45,024 nt of DNA from Bacteroidaceae bacterium (GTDB lineage Bacteria; Bacteroidota; Bacteroidia; Bacteroidales; Bacteroidaceae), in the NCBI GenBank assembly GCA_024400995.1, contig JAKSLU010000006.1, forward strand, positions 1 to 45,024, in the 5' to 3' direction. Every line of letters begins with the position of its first letter. Position 1 is the first letter of the stretch. Under the pieces are notes generated by a model. That model saw only the letters and a list, made by a program, of their open reading frames with translations, was not told the DNA's origin and ran no database searches. The position numbers and the translations under genes were made by a program. Below are positions 33,264-42,401 of this stretch, in pieces.

Positions 33264-35879
33264 ATGAAAGAAGAACTCACTCCCATGATGCGTCAGTTCT
33301 ATGACCTCAAGGCCAAGCACCCTGACGCACTGCTGCTCTTCCGTTGCGGCGACTTCTACGAGACCTACTGCCAGGACGCCATCGAGGCAGCCCAGATACT
33401 GGGCATCACCCTCACCCGACGCAACAACGGCAAGTCGTCTGCCCCTACGGAGATGGCGGGTTTCCCCTATCATGCGCTGGACAACTACCTGCCCCGCCTC
33501 ATCAGGGCCGGTCGTCGTGTAGCCATCTGCGACCAGCTGGAGGACCCCAAACTCACCAAGAAGCTCGTCAAGCGTGGCATCACCGAGCTCGTAACCCCCG
33601 GTGTAGTGCTCGGTGACAATGCGCTGGATGCCCGCCAAAACAACTTCCTGGCAGCCGTCCACTATGGCAGCTCCACCGTGGGTCTGGCACTGCTGGACAT
33701 CAGCACGGGCGACTTTCTCGTAGCAGAGGGTGAGGCCGAGTATATCGACAAGCTCCTGGCAGGCTTCGGCCCCAAGGAGGTACTCGTGGAGCGTGGACGC
33801 AAGGATAGATTCCAGGGGATGTTCGGCCCCCGCTACTTCACCTTTGAGTTGGAGGACTGGGCCTTCAATGAGCAGGCCAGTCGCCAGAAGGTGCTCAAGC
33901 AGTTCGGCGTGAAGAACCTCAAGGGCTTCGGCGTGGAGCATCTCCATGCTGCAACTGCCGCCGCAGGTGCCTGTCTGGCCTATCTGGAGATAACGGAGCA
34001 CAAGGACACTGGCCACATCACGCGACTGCAGCGCATAGAGGAGGAACACTTTGTGCGCCTCGACAAGTTCACCATTCGCAATCTTGAACTCATCCATACC
34101 ACAGGCGAGGATGGCCGCTCCCTGCGTGATGTCATCGATCGCACTCTGACCCCGATGGGCGGTCGTCAGCTGGCACGCTGGGTGCAGTTCCCGCTGCGCC
34201 AGCTGGAGCCCATACGCCAGCGTCAGTCGGCCGTGGAGCACTTCTTCCGTGAGCCCGAGTTCGCTGAACTCTGCGAGGTGGAACTCAGCAAGGTGGGCGA
34301 CGTGGAGCGCCTCGTCAGCAAGCTCGCCACGGGTCGCATCAATCCCCGCGAAATGCAGCAGCTGCGCGCCGCGCTGGAGACCGTCGTTATCCTCAAGAAC
34401 GCCTGCGTCCATGCTGACGAGGCCTCTATACGCGAGATAGGCGAACGTCTCAACCCCTGCACCGAACTCCGCCAGCGCATACAGCGGGAGCTCTGTCCTG
34501 AGCCTCCCATGGCCGTGGGCAAGGGTCAGGTCATCATGACCGGCGTCGATGCAGACCTGGACGAGTATCGCCGCATATCTACCTCCGGCAAGGACTATCT
34601 GCTCGACATGCAGCAGCGCGAGGTGGACCGCACGGGCATCCAGAGCCTCAAGATAGGCTACAACAACGTCTTTGGCTACTACATAGAGGTGCGCAATACC
34701 TACAAGGAGTACGTGCCGCAGGAGTGGATACGCAAGCAGACACTTGTCAATGCCGAACGCTACATCACCGAGGAGCTCAAGGAGTACGAGAACAAGATAC
34801 TCACCGCTGAGGACAAGATTCTGGTGCTCGAGACCCGCCTCTATGGTGCCCTCGTCGCTGCCGCTGCCGAGCTCATCGTGCCGCTGCAGCAGAATGCCCG
34901 CGCACTGGCCGACCTGGACTGCTTCCGCTCCCTGGCCGACGTGGCCAAGACCAACCGCTATGTGCGTCCCGTGGTGGACGATGGTCTCGTGACCGACATC
35001 CGTCAGGGCCGCCACCCCGTGATCGAGACGCAGATGGCTGCAGGCGAGGAGTACGTGGCCAACGACGTACTGCTCGACACCACACAACAGCAGATCATCA
35101 TCGTGACGGGTCCCAACATGGCAGGTAAGAGTGCCTTGCTCCGCCAGACCGCCCTCATCACCCTGCTGGCACAGATGGGCTCCTTTGTGCCAGCCGAGAG
35201 TGCCCGCATCGGTGTGGTCGATAAGATCTTTACCCGCGTCGGTGCCTCGGACAACATATCGGCGGGCGAGTCAACCTTTATGGTAGAGATGACCGAGGCT
35301 GCCAACATCATGAACAACCTCACGGAGCGCTCTCTCGTCCTCTTCGACGAGCTCGGGCGTGGCACCTCCACCTACGATGGCATCAGCATAGCCTGGAGCA
35401 TAGTGGAGGCCCTGCATGAGCAGCCTGGCCGCCATGCCCGCACGCTCTTTGCCACACACTATCACGAACTCAATGAGATGACGGAACTCTATCAGCGTGT
35501 AAAGAACTACAACGTGTCGGTGCGTGAGGTCAATGGTCGCGTAGTGTTCCTCCGCAAGCTGCAGCCTGGCGGCTCGGAGCATAGCTTTGGTATCCACGTG
35601 GCGCGTCTAGCAGGCATGCCGCCCTCCATCGTGACCCGCGCTGAGGAGGTGCTCGCCCAGTTGGAACAAAGGGAGAAGGGCAGCGTGCACAAGTCAGTGG
35701 AGAACGAAGATGTAAAAACGAAGAATGAGGGCGGAGCCCAGATGTCGTTCTTCCAGCTCGATGACCCCGTGCTGGCTGATATCCGTGACAGGATTATGGG
35801 CCTCGACGTTAACTCCCTCACGCCCATCGAGGCCCTCAACAAGCTGCACGACATCCAAAAAATAATCACAGGTAAGTAA
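33264..35879 (+). CDS. mutS: DNA mismatch repair protein MutS
   Basis: MutS recognises mismatches and small loops and starts repair with MutL. The 871-residue protein has the mismatch-reading Phe-x-Glu in GDFYETY near the N-terminus, connector, core and clamp domains, and the ABC-type ATPase. Walker A is [13 protein letters not shown] near 616, followed by [32 protein letters not shown]-type segments, Walker [13 protein letters not shown] and FATHYHEL. A short Glu/Lys-rich insertion ([13 protein letters not shown]) precedes the last helices. It is in the yfhO-mutS-rnr-folK series. Confidence 0.97.
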   Translation: MKEELTPMMRQFYDLKAKHPDALLLFRCGDFYETYCQDAIEAAQILGITLTRRNNGKSSAPTEMAGFPYHALDNYLPRLIRAGRRVAICDQLEDPKLTKKLVKRGITELVTPGVVLGDNALDARQNNFLAAVHYGSSTVGLALLDISTGDFLVAEGEAEYIDKLLAGFGPKEVLVERGRKDRFQGMFGPRYFTFELEDWAFNEQASRQKVLKQFGVKNLKGFGVEHLHAATAAAGACLAYLEITEHKDTGHITRLQRIEEEHFVRLDKFTIRNLELIHTTGEDGRSLRDVIDRTLTPMGGRQLARWVQFPLRQLEPIRQRQSAVEHFFREPEFAELCEVELSKVGDVERLVSKLATGRINPREMQQLRAALETVVILKNACVHADEASIREIGERLNPCTELRQRIQRELCPEPPMAVGKGQVIMTGVDADLDEYRRISTSGKDYLLDMQQREVDRTGIQSLKIGYNNVFGYYIEVRNTYKEYVPQEWIRKQTLVNAERYITEELKEYENKILTAEDKILVLETRLYGALVAAAAELIVPLQQNARALADLDCFRSLADVAKTNRYVRPVVDDGLVTDIRQGRHPVIETQMAAGEEYVANDVLLDTTQQQIIIVTGPNMAGKSALLRQTALITLLAQMGSFVPAESARIGVVDKIFTRVGASDNISAGESTFMVEMTEAANIMNNLTERSLVLFDELGRGTSTYDGISIAWSIVEALHEQPGRHARTLFATHYHELNEMTELYQRVKNYNVSVREVNGRVVFLRKLQPGGSEHSFGIHVARLAGMPPSIVTRAEEVLAQLEQREKGSVHKSVENEDVKTKNEGGAQMSFFQLDDPVLADIRDRIMGLDVNSLTPIEALNKLHDIQKIITGK

Positions 35880-35885
35880 CACCCT

Positions 35886-35905
35886 CCCCGCCATTCTTGG
35901 CGGGG
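35886..35905. terminator. hairpin between mutS and rnr
   Basis: CCCCGCC (35886-35892) pairs with GGCGGGG (35899-35905) over a 6-nt loop. No T tract follows on the plus strand. It is probably a partial terminator or processing site and covers the alternative TTG start of rnr. Confidence 0.45.
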
Positions 35906-35914
35906 CCAAAAGAT

Positions 35915-38065
35915 ATGAAAAGAAAAGACACCCCCAGCCTCGGACGCCTCAAGAAGAAGGATGTCCGAGCCTTTCTTATAGACCTCTTTGTAGGCCAGCC
36001 CGATGAGGGCTTCACGCTGAAGGACCTCTTCAGTATTCTACGCGCCAAAAACCATCCCACCAAGATGCTTATCATCGACGTTATCGATGAGATGCTGGAG
36101 GCAGAGTTTGTCCGCCAGGTGAGCAAGGGCGTGTACCAGCTTAACGAAGACGATAACGAAAACGAAGACGTGGAGGAGAGCATCATTGGCAAGCGCTACG
36201 TGGGCCGCCTCGAGGTGGAGCGCCACTACGCCTTTGTCGTCACGACCGATCGCACCCTGCGCCGCGACATCTACATTCCCAAGGCTCATCTCCACGGTGC
36301 ACTCAATGGTCAGAAGGTGGTGGCTGAGATTATCGACTGGCCCAGCCGTGCCCGCAACCCCATCGGCCGCGTTGTCGATGTGCTCGGCAACTCAGGCGAC
36401 AACACCGCCGAGATGCACGCCATCCTGGCAGAGTACGGCCTGCCCTACGACTATCCCGCTGCCGTCACCCGAGCTGCAGAGAAGATAGAGCCCGGCATCA
36501 CCCCCGAGGAGATAGCCCGCCGCGAGGACTTCCGCGACGTACTCACCTTCACCATCGACCCCAAGGATGCCAAGGACTTTGACGATGCCCTCTCCATCCG
36601 TCAGTTCAAGGAGGGCGAGTGGGAGGTCGGTGTACACATTGCCGACGTGAGCCACTACGTCAAGGAGGGCGACATCATCGACCGTGAGGCCCAGCATCGC
36701 GCCACCTCCGTCTATCTTGTTGACCGCACCATACCCATGCTCCCCGAACGCCTCTGCAACTTTATCTGCTCCCTCCGTCCCGACGAGGACAAGCTCTGCT
36801 ATAGCGCCATCTTCACCCTCGACCGAGAGGCCAAGATCAAACGCTGGCACCTGGCCCACACCGTCATCAGGAGCAACCGCCGCTTTACCTACGAGGAGGT
36901 GCAGCCGGTGCTGGAAATGGAAAATGGAAAGTGGAAAATGGAAAGTTCGCAGGCGGGCATTCCTCCCCAGTTGGTAGAAGCCCTGAGGATACTCTGGTCG
37001 CTGGCCGAGCAGTTGCGCGACCGCCGGTTCAAGAGTGGAGCCATAGGCTTTGAACGTCCTGAGGTGCGCTTTGAGATTGACCAGACAGGACGTCCTGTGG
37101 GCACCTACATCGTAGAGAGCAACGAGAGTCACTGGCTCATAGAGGAGTTCATGCTGCTGGCCAATCGCTCCGTGGCTGAGAGCGTGGCACAGGGCCACCC
37201 GGGCACCAGCACCACCCTCTCCGGCAAGGGCTCCAAACGGGCTGTGCCCAAGGTGTTACCCTACCGCATCCACGACGTGCCCGACCCCGAAAAGCTCCAG
37301 AACCTCAGCCAGTTCATCGGGCGCTGGGGCTATAAGCTCAAGACCGAGGGCACCAAGACCGACATCAGCCGCTCCCTCAACAAGCTCCTGGCCGACGTCA
37401 AGGGAAAGGGCGAGGCCTCTCTCGTGGAGATACTCGCCCTGCGCTGTATGGCCAAGGCGCGCTACTCCGTGCACAACATTGGCCACTACGGCCTCATGTT
37501 CCAGCACTACACCCACTTCACCTCTCCCATACGTCGCTATCCCGACACCATGGTCCATCGTCTCCTCACCCGCTATCAGGAGGGTGGACGCTCAGCCTCG
37601 GCACAGAAGTATGAGGACCTCTGCGAGCACTCCTCCGCCATGGAGCAGTTGGCCGCCCAGGCCGAGCGCTCCAGCATCAAGTATAAGCAGGTGGAGTTCA
37701 TGTCGGAGCGACTGGGCCGCGACTTTGAGGGCACCATCAGCGGCGTGACCGACTTTGGCCTCTACGTAGAGTGTGACGACAACCACTGCGAGGGACTTGT
37801 GCTGGCACGCGACCTGACGGACGACTACTATGAGTTTGACGAGCGCAACTACTGTCTCGTGGGGCGCCGCCGCAGGCACTGCTTCTGTCTTGGCGATCGT
37901 GTCACAGTGCGCGTGGCCCGAGCCAATCTCGAAAAGCGCCAACTCGACTTTGAGCTTGTCGATACTCTCATGTCCACTCACAAGATGGCTGAGTCCTCCA
38001 AGAAACCTTCTTCACGCAAGAACTCAAAACCTAAAAAACTCAAGAACTCAAAACCTAAACGCTAA
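35915..38065 (+). CDS. rnr: ribonuclease R
   Basis: RNase R is a processive 3'-5' exoribonuclease able to degrade structured RNA. The 716-residue protein has an N-terminal helical/cold-shock region (GRLEVERHYAFVVT, DIYIPKAHLHGALNGQKV). It has the RNB catalytic domain with Asp cluster DPKDAKDFDDAL near 214 and SYNxGHYGL-like HNIGHYGLMFQHYTHFTSPIRRYPD. An S1 domain (FEGTISGVTDFGLYVE, near 605) and a basic tail follow. An in-frame heptamer array codes EMENGKWKMESS near 334-345, and the tail KNSKPKKLKNSKPKR is also repeat-coded. The TTG at 35897 is rejected in favour of the ATG at 35915. The stop overlaps folK by one base. Confidence 0.95.
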   Translation: MKRKDTPSLGRLKKKDVRAFLIDLFVGQPDEGFTLKDLFSILRAKNHPTKMLIIDVIDEMLEAEFVRQVSKGVYQLNEDDNENEDVEESIIGKRYVGRLEVERHYAFVVTTDRTLRRDIYIPKAHLHGALNGQKVVAEIIDWPSRARNPIGRVVDVLGNSGDNTAEMHAILAEYGLPYDYPAAVTRAAEKIEPGITPEEIARREDFRDVLTFTIDPKDAKDFDDALSIRQFKEGEWEVGVHIADVSHYVKEGDIIDREAQHRATSVYLVDRTIPMLPERLCNFICSLRPDEDKLCYSAIFTLDREAKIKRWHLAHTVIRSNRRFTYEEVQPVLEMENGKWKMESSQAGIPPQLVEALRILWSLAEQLRDRRFKSGAIGFERPEVRFEIDQTGRPVGTYIVESNESHWLIEEFMLLANRSVAESVAQGHPGTSTTLSGKGSKRAVPKVLPYRIHDVPDPEKLQNLSQFIGRWGYKLKTEGTKTDISRSLNKLLADVKGKGEASLVEILALRCMAKARYSVHNIGHYGLMFQHYTHFTSPIRRYPDTMVHRLLTRYQEGGRSASAQKYEDLCEHSSAMEQLAAQAERSSIKYKQVEFMSERLGRDFEGTISGVTDFGLYVECDDNHCEGLVLARDLTDDYYEFDERNYCLVGRRRRHCFCLGDRVTVRVARANLEKRQLDFELVDTLMSTHKMAESSKKPSSRKNSKPKKLKNSKPKR
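36912..36945 (+). repeat. in-frame 7-bp-period array (TGGAAAA) inside rnr
   Basis: TGGAAA then TGGAAAA, TGGAAAG, TGGAAAA and TGGAAAG in exact 7-bp steps. It encodes EMENGKWKMES inside the RNB domain of RNase R, in a position where homologues have a short linker after FTYEEVQ. It has the same period as the intergenic arrays. Confidence 0.8.
38017..38059 (+). repeat. repeat coding the basic tail of RNase R
   Basis: Two 19-bp copies starting CAAGAACTC and ending CCTAAA are spaced 24 bp apart, so the reading frame repeats KNSKPKK. The word pair AAGAACTC plus AAAACCT is the same as in the non-coding gap before luxS (15122-15153). Confidence 0.75.
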
Positions 38066-38520
38066 TGCTAACCTATATAGCCCTGGGTAGCAATCTCGGC
38101 GACCGCCGCCATGCCATCATGGAGGCGGTTGCCGCCCTTGCCGAGGTCATAGGTCCTCTGCAGGCCCTGTCCTCCATACACGAGACAGAGCCCGTCGATA
38201 TGGCCCCCGATGCCCCCGCCTTTCTCAACGCCGTGGCCGCCTTCGACACCACCCTCACTCCAGCTCAGCTCCTCTACGTTACACAGGCCATAGAGCAGGC
38301 CATGGGGCGCACTACCAAGACGGAGATCTCCCCCGATGGCACCCTTCTGCACCCGGATCGCATCATCGATATCGACATCCTCACACTTGGTGATCTCTGT
38401 CTGGACGACGAGGAGGTCCTGCCCGGTCAGCGTCTCACGCTCCCTCATCCCCGTATGCACCAGCGCCCCTTTGTCATGGAGCCGCTGCGAGAGATACTAC
38501 CACCTAACACGAACTTATGA
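38065..38520 (+). CDS. folK: 6-hydroxymethyl-dihydropterin pyrophosphokinase (HPPK)
   Basis: FolK transfers pyrophosphate from ATP to 6-hydroxymethyl-7,8-dihydropterin in folate synthesis. The 151-residue protein has the N-terminal ALGSNLGDRR, the ETEPVDM and FLNAVAAFDT substrate segments, DRIIDIDILTLGD with the Mg-binding Asp pair, and LPHPRMHQRPFVMEPL. The start shares one base with the rnr stop (TAATG), and the stop overlaps the next gene by four bases (ATGA). Confidence 0.95.
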   Translation: MLTYIALGSNLGDRRHAIMEAVAALAEVIGPLQALSSIHETEPVDMAPDAPAFLNAVAAFDTTLTPAQLLYVTQAIEQAMGRTTKTEISPDGTLLHPDRIIDIDILTLGDLCLDDEEVLPGQRLTLPHPRMHQRPFVMEPLREILPPNTNL

Positions 38521-41500
38521 AAAAACTAAAGAAGACTTTCCTCCTCCTCACTCTGACTTGGGCCATGCCTGTGATGGGCATAGAACGAGACACTGATGGG
38601 TATTACCTGATTGGGACAACAGCTGACTATGAGGAGTTTTGCGACCTAGTGAACTCGGGCGACTGCTATGCCTCAGCCCGCGTCACTGCCGACGGTATCA
38701 CCGTGACGCGCAGCATTGGCGTGGGCGAACGCCAGTTTCATTTTCGTGGCAAGTTTGACGGCCAGGGCCACACCCTGATCATCAACAACGTGCCTATGTT
38801 TGAGCACACCCAGCCAGGATGCGTCATCAGCAATGTGAACCTCACCGGCCATCTTTCGGCAGAGGGTGAGTACGCTGGTGCACTCATTGGCGAGGCCATG
38901 AGTCCTACAATCGAGAACTGCAGCAGTGAGGTAGTCATTGAGGCTACAGACGAGTGCAAGGCTGGCGGACTTGTGGGCTATAGCCGCGGTGCCATCAGCC
39001 TGAACAACTGCTCGTTCACTGGCCAGATTGCTGGTACCAGGGAGAGTGCTGCACTCATCGGATGGAGTCAGCACTCGGCCACCATCAAGAACTGCCGTGC
39101 CGCAGGCACCAAATACCTTGCGGGCAACCTCGTGGAGGGAGCTCACCTCGTGGAGAACACCCTGCTCAACGAGGCTAACGTGGCTATGACCATAAAAATA
39201 AATGAAACAGCCGAAGTGACCGACAGCATCCATCGGGCAATGAAGGCCAAGCACAAAGCCTTTAGTCTCAGCACTGCCACCATTGATGGCATCTACTATG
39301 GACTGCAATCCGATGGTGTCAACAATCTGGCATCAGTGGGCAATGTGAGCTCAAATCTCACATCAGTAAAGATACCCTCTACTGTTGAGTGGAATGGTGA
39401 GACCTACACTGTATATTCGATTGGCGGAATGGATGGCGGTAGGAACATGCAATATCTCGAGGTACCTGCCTCTGTCGAGGTGATTAACAACAATGCTTTC
39501 GAGAAATGCACCAATCTCAGTACTGTCATCTTTGCCGACGGCGACAAGGTTCTGGACTTGGGCTACAATGTACATACCTTCATTGATGAGCAGTTGTTTG
39601 AGTACTGTCCTATCACCTGGGCCTACATTGGTCGCAACCTGTCGTGGAACAAAGGTGAGGACGAACCCTTTGAGACCCGCAACAAGCTGGAACTTATCGA
39701 GTTCGGACCTCGCGTAACTGTCGTGGGCAACTACAACTATGGCGATGGGGGAAGATCAGAGCTCTTTGACGGCTGCAATCAGGTAAAGGAGTATTACTTC
39801 TATGGCAATGATGAGAGCGTGAACACAGAGGTTGCATTCTATTGCTGCCAGGGCATGTCCAAGTCCCCTTACGCCTATATTGACCGCAACCTCCAGGCAA
39901 GCAAGTACACCGAGTACTCCATCGCTGGCTCCACCACCGGTATCAGCGACAAGCTCCAGTCGGTCACTTATGGTCCTCATGCCACCTACATCACAGCCCG
40001 CATGTATAGCGGTATAGCAGCCACGCCAAACTACCTGTTGAGTTCCGTCAACCTACGCAATGCCACACGCCTCGCGACAATCAAGGAGCGTGCCTTTGCT
40101 GACTGCGACAAGCTGGAGCAGATCGATCTCCTCAATACCAACGTGCGAAGCATCGAGACGGAGGGTTTCTACGACTGCGACAAGCTCAAGGATGTCACCT
40201 TCAGCCCTGTGCTTGAGGAGATAGGCCGCAATGCATTTGATGATACAGGCCTCATCAACATCGTCATACCCGGAACCATCACACGATTGGGCCACAAGGC
40301 CTTCTATGACTGCGACAAAGCCGTGAGCCTGACCTTCAACCCTGGCTCCGAAGATCTCTGGTGCGACATGGATGGCAGCGAGTGCAGCACCTTCACCTCC
40401 TGCGGTAGCCTCACTAACCTCTATCTGGGGCGCAACATCCGCTGGAAGGACCAGACACAACTGAAGGGTTCACCCTTCTACGACAGCTACTTCACCAATA
40501 TCGTTATCGACGACAACGTAAGCCTGCTGGGCAACTACCTCTTCCAGAGAAGCAACAAGCTCAAGTCCGTGAGCATAGGCAAGGGTGTCAAGCTTATCCC
40601 CAACGAGTGTTTCGCTGATGCTACTGAGGTGACCTCATTCCTCCTAGCCGACACCGACCAAGCTATCACCCTGGGAAAATCCGTTGAGAATCTAAAGGTC
40701 AGTTCCTTCTATATGGGACGTCCCATCAATGATGTGGCCCATATTCCGGGGCGAGTCCACAAGACACTCAGCACGCTGCAGGTAGGCCCAAGCGTTCCGG
40801 AGGTCAAGGCCATGTCGTTCTGGACAGGCTGCGACAATCTCAGGACGGTCACTCTTCCTGCCAATATTAGAGTCGAAGGTCTGGCCTTTTCCTCTTGTGG
40901 CATAGAGGACCTGTATGTGCAGGGCGATGCCTATCTTGAGACAAGCGCTTTCCATGACTGCAATGCTCTGCAGGACATCACCGTGGTAGGCAAACTCACT
41001 ATGGAGGAGAGTGCCTTCAAGTACACTTTTGAGGGAGTGGCACCCAGGTCGCTCAGCGTCTTCTTCAGGGAGGACCCTAAGGACGAGTCACATGCACAAG
41101 CCCTACCCAATGCATGGCTTGAGACTACAACTCTCAACAACATGTACGATACGCCCTATCAGCAGGTAGACTTCAGCTGCCTGCCATGGAGCGGATTTGG
41201 CAGGCGCAATACCCTCACGGCCAATGACTATGCCCCATCGAGCGAGGCCATGGCGGATGGCATGTATGACCATGCCTACATGCAGAGCCAGCACGAGGCC
41301 GACAAGTTCTTTACAGCCTATCTGCCATTTGATCTGAGCACTTACTATTTTGGTGCTGATGCCACGGCCTATAGCCTAGCGGCAGATAGCTTCAGCAGCA
41401 GCGAGCAGGATGGCGAGTTCACTCTCAGCACGGTCAACCAGTACAACCTCGATGACAAGCTCTACTTTGACCGCCTCATGCCCTTCATCATCAAGTCCAA

Positions 41501-42392
41501 ATATGAGGACGGTATTGTCAAGGCCTCAATAGACCAGTTCAAGAGCCGCCAGGTGGAGGTCAAGTTCAACGGCACCGAGGGTGCACAGACACATGTGCCC
41601 TGCTATGTGAGCAACCAGAACCAAGAACTCAACCCCGCTATGGGCAACCTCTACGTCGTGGACAACGGTTGCCTGAAGAAGGTGAACGGCAACTACACAC
41701 TGCCTGCCCTCTCAGTAGCACTCAATGCTGGCGAATACAACAGGCTGCACCTTGTAGATAGCAACACGGGCACTCCCCTGATGCCCGAGGAGGCACTAGT
41801 GACGCCGCAGGCAGACCTCATGGGCTATGTGACCTTCTATAGCAGTGAGAGCAGCTTCAGCGTCGAGGGTGCTGATGTCTATACCCTGACCCAAACAACC
41901 GACAACGAGGGTCAGGAACTGCTCAAGCTGGAGCCTGTGACGGACCACGTCGTCAGCCAGAGCCACGCCGTGCTCATCAAGTACGTGCCTGGCGAGACCC
42001 TCCGTATGCAGATGGTGACCACGCCCAGCACATGCGCTGAGGCCTATGCTGCCAATGTACTCAAGGGTGTAGATGTGGATACCCCCGTGTCGCAACTAGG
42101 TAGCATCTATGTGCTGAGCAAGCTGGAGAGCGTAGTGGGCTTCTACCCCTATGCAGGTACTGGCGAGGAGGCTATCCTCCCTGCCCACTGTGCCTACATC
42201 GACCCCACAGGCATGGACCCCAAGTCACTGCCTGTTGTAGTGGACTTCACCCACACCACTGTGATCGACGGCAGCCTCGTCAGCGACCAGCAGTCGCACA
42301 TCTACGACCTCAGCGGACGTAAGCAAGTGAGCAAGCCGAAGTCTGGCCTCTATATAGATAACGAACAGAAAATTATCTACAATCAGAAATAG
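38517..42392 (+). CDS. secreted BspA-like leucine-rich-repeat protein
   Basis: The 1291-residue protein begins with a signal peptide (MKKLKKTFLLLTLTWAMPVMG). It has an N-terminal beta-helix or GLUG-like region (FRGKFDGQGHTLIINN, GGLVGYSRGAISLNNCSFTG) and many BspA/LRR_5 repeats (about 300-860), for example IERSIETEGFYDCDKLKDV-type units with NAF.CTNL and IVIPGTITRLGHKAFYDC. A beta-rich C-terminal region ends YDLSGRKQ...KSGLYIDNEQKI, similar to short type IX sorting or anchoring modules. It overlaps folK by four bases, so translation may be coupled to a housekeeping gene. The hydrolase gene follows after nine bases. The binding partner is unknown. Confidence 0.88.
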   Translation: MKKLKKTFLLLTLTWAMPVMGIERDTDGYYLIGTTADYEEFCDLVNSGDCYASARVTADGITVTRSIGVGERQFHFRGKFDGQGHTLIINNVPMFEHTQPGCVISNVNLTGHLSAEGEYAGALIGEAMSPTIENCSSEVVIEATDECKAGGLVGYSRGAISLNNCSFTGQIAGTRESAALIGWSQHSATIKNCRAAGTKYLAGNLVEGAHLVENTLLNEANVAMTIKINETAEVTDSIHRAMKAKHKAFSLSTATIDGIYYGLQSDGVNNLASVGNVSSNLTSVKIPSTVEWNGETYTVYSIGGMDGGRNMQYLEVPASVEVINNNAFEKCTNLSTVIFADGDKVLDLGYNVHTFIDEQLFEYCPITWAYIGRNLSWNKGEDEPFETRNKLELIEFGPRVTVVGNYNYGDGGRSELFDGCNQVKEYYFYGNDESVNTEVAFYCCQGMSKSPYAYIDRNLQASKYTEYSIAGSTTGISDKLQSVTYGPHATYITARMYSGIAATPNYLLSSVNLRNATRLATIKERAFADCDKLEQIDLLNTNVRSIETEGFYDCDKLKDVTFSPVLEEIGRNAFDDTGLINIVIPGTITRLGHKAFYDCDKAVSLTFNPGSEDLWCDMDGSECSTFTSCGSLTNLYLGRNIRWKDQTQLKGSPFYDSYFTNIVIDDNVSLLGNYLFQRSNKLKSVSIGKGVKLIPNECFADATEVTSFLLADTDQAITLGKSVENLKVSSFYMGRPINDVAHIPGRVHKTLSTLQVGPSVPEVKAMSFWTGCDNLRTVTLPANIRVEGLAFSSCGIEDLYVQGDAYLETSAFHDCNALQDITVVGKLTMEESAFKYTFEGVAPRSLSVFFREDPKDESHAQALPNAWLETTTLNNMYDTPYQQVDFSCLPWSGFGRRNTLTANDYAPSSEAMADGMYDHAYMQSQHEADKFFTAYLPFDLSTYYFGADATAYSLAADSFSSSEQDGEFTLSTVNQYNLDDKLYFDRLMPFIIKSKYEDGIVKASIDQFKSRQVEVKFNGTEGAQTHVPCYVSNQNQELNPAMGNLYVVDNGCLKKVNGNYTLPALSVALNAGEYNRLHLVDSNTGTPLMPEEALVTPQADLMGYVTFYSSESSFSVEGADVYTLTQTTDNEGQELLKLEPVTDHVVSQSHAVLIKYVPGETLRMQMVTTPSTCAEAYAANVLKGVDVDTPVSQLGSIYVLSKLESVVGFYPYAGTGEEAILPAHCAYIDPTGMDPKSLPVVVDFTHTTVIDGSLVSDQQSHIYDLSGRKQVSKPKSGLYIDNEQKIIYNQK

Positions 42393-42401
42393 CAAAGCGT
42401 A

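Noticed and set aside
35897-35914. TTG start for RNase R
   Set aside because: It lies within a hairpin; the ATG at 35915 gives the normal N-terminus.
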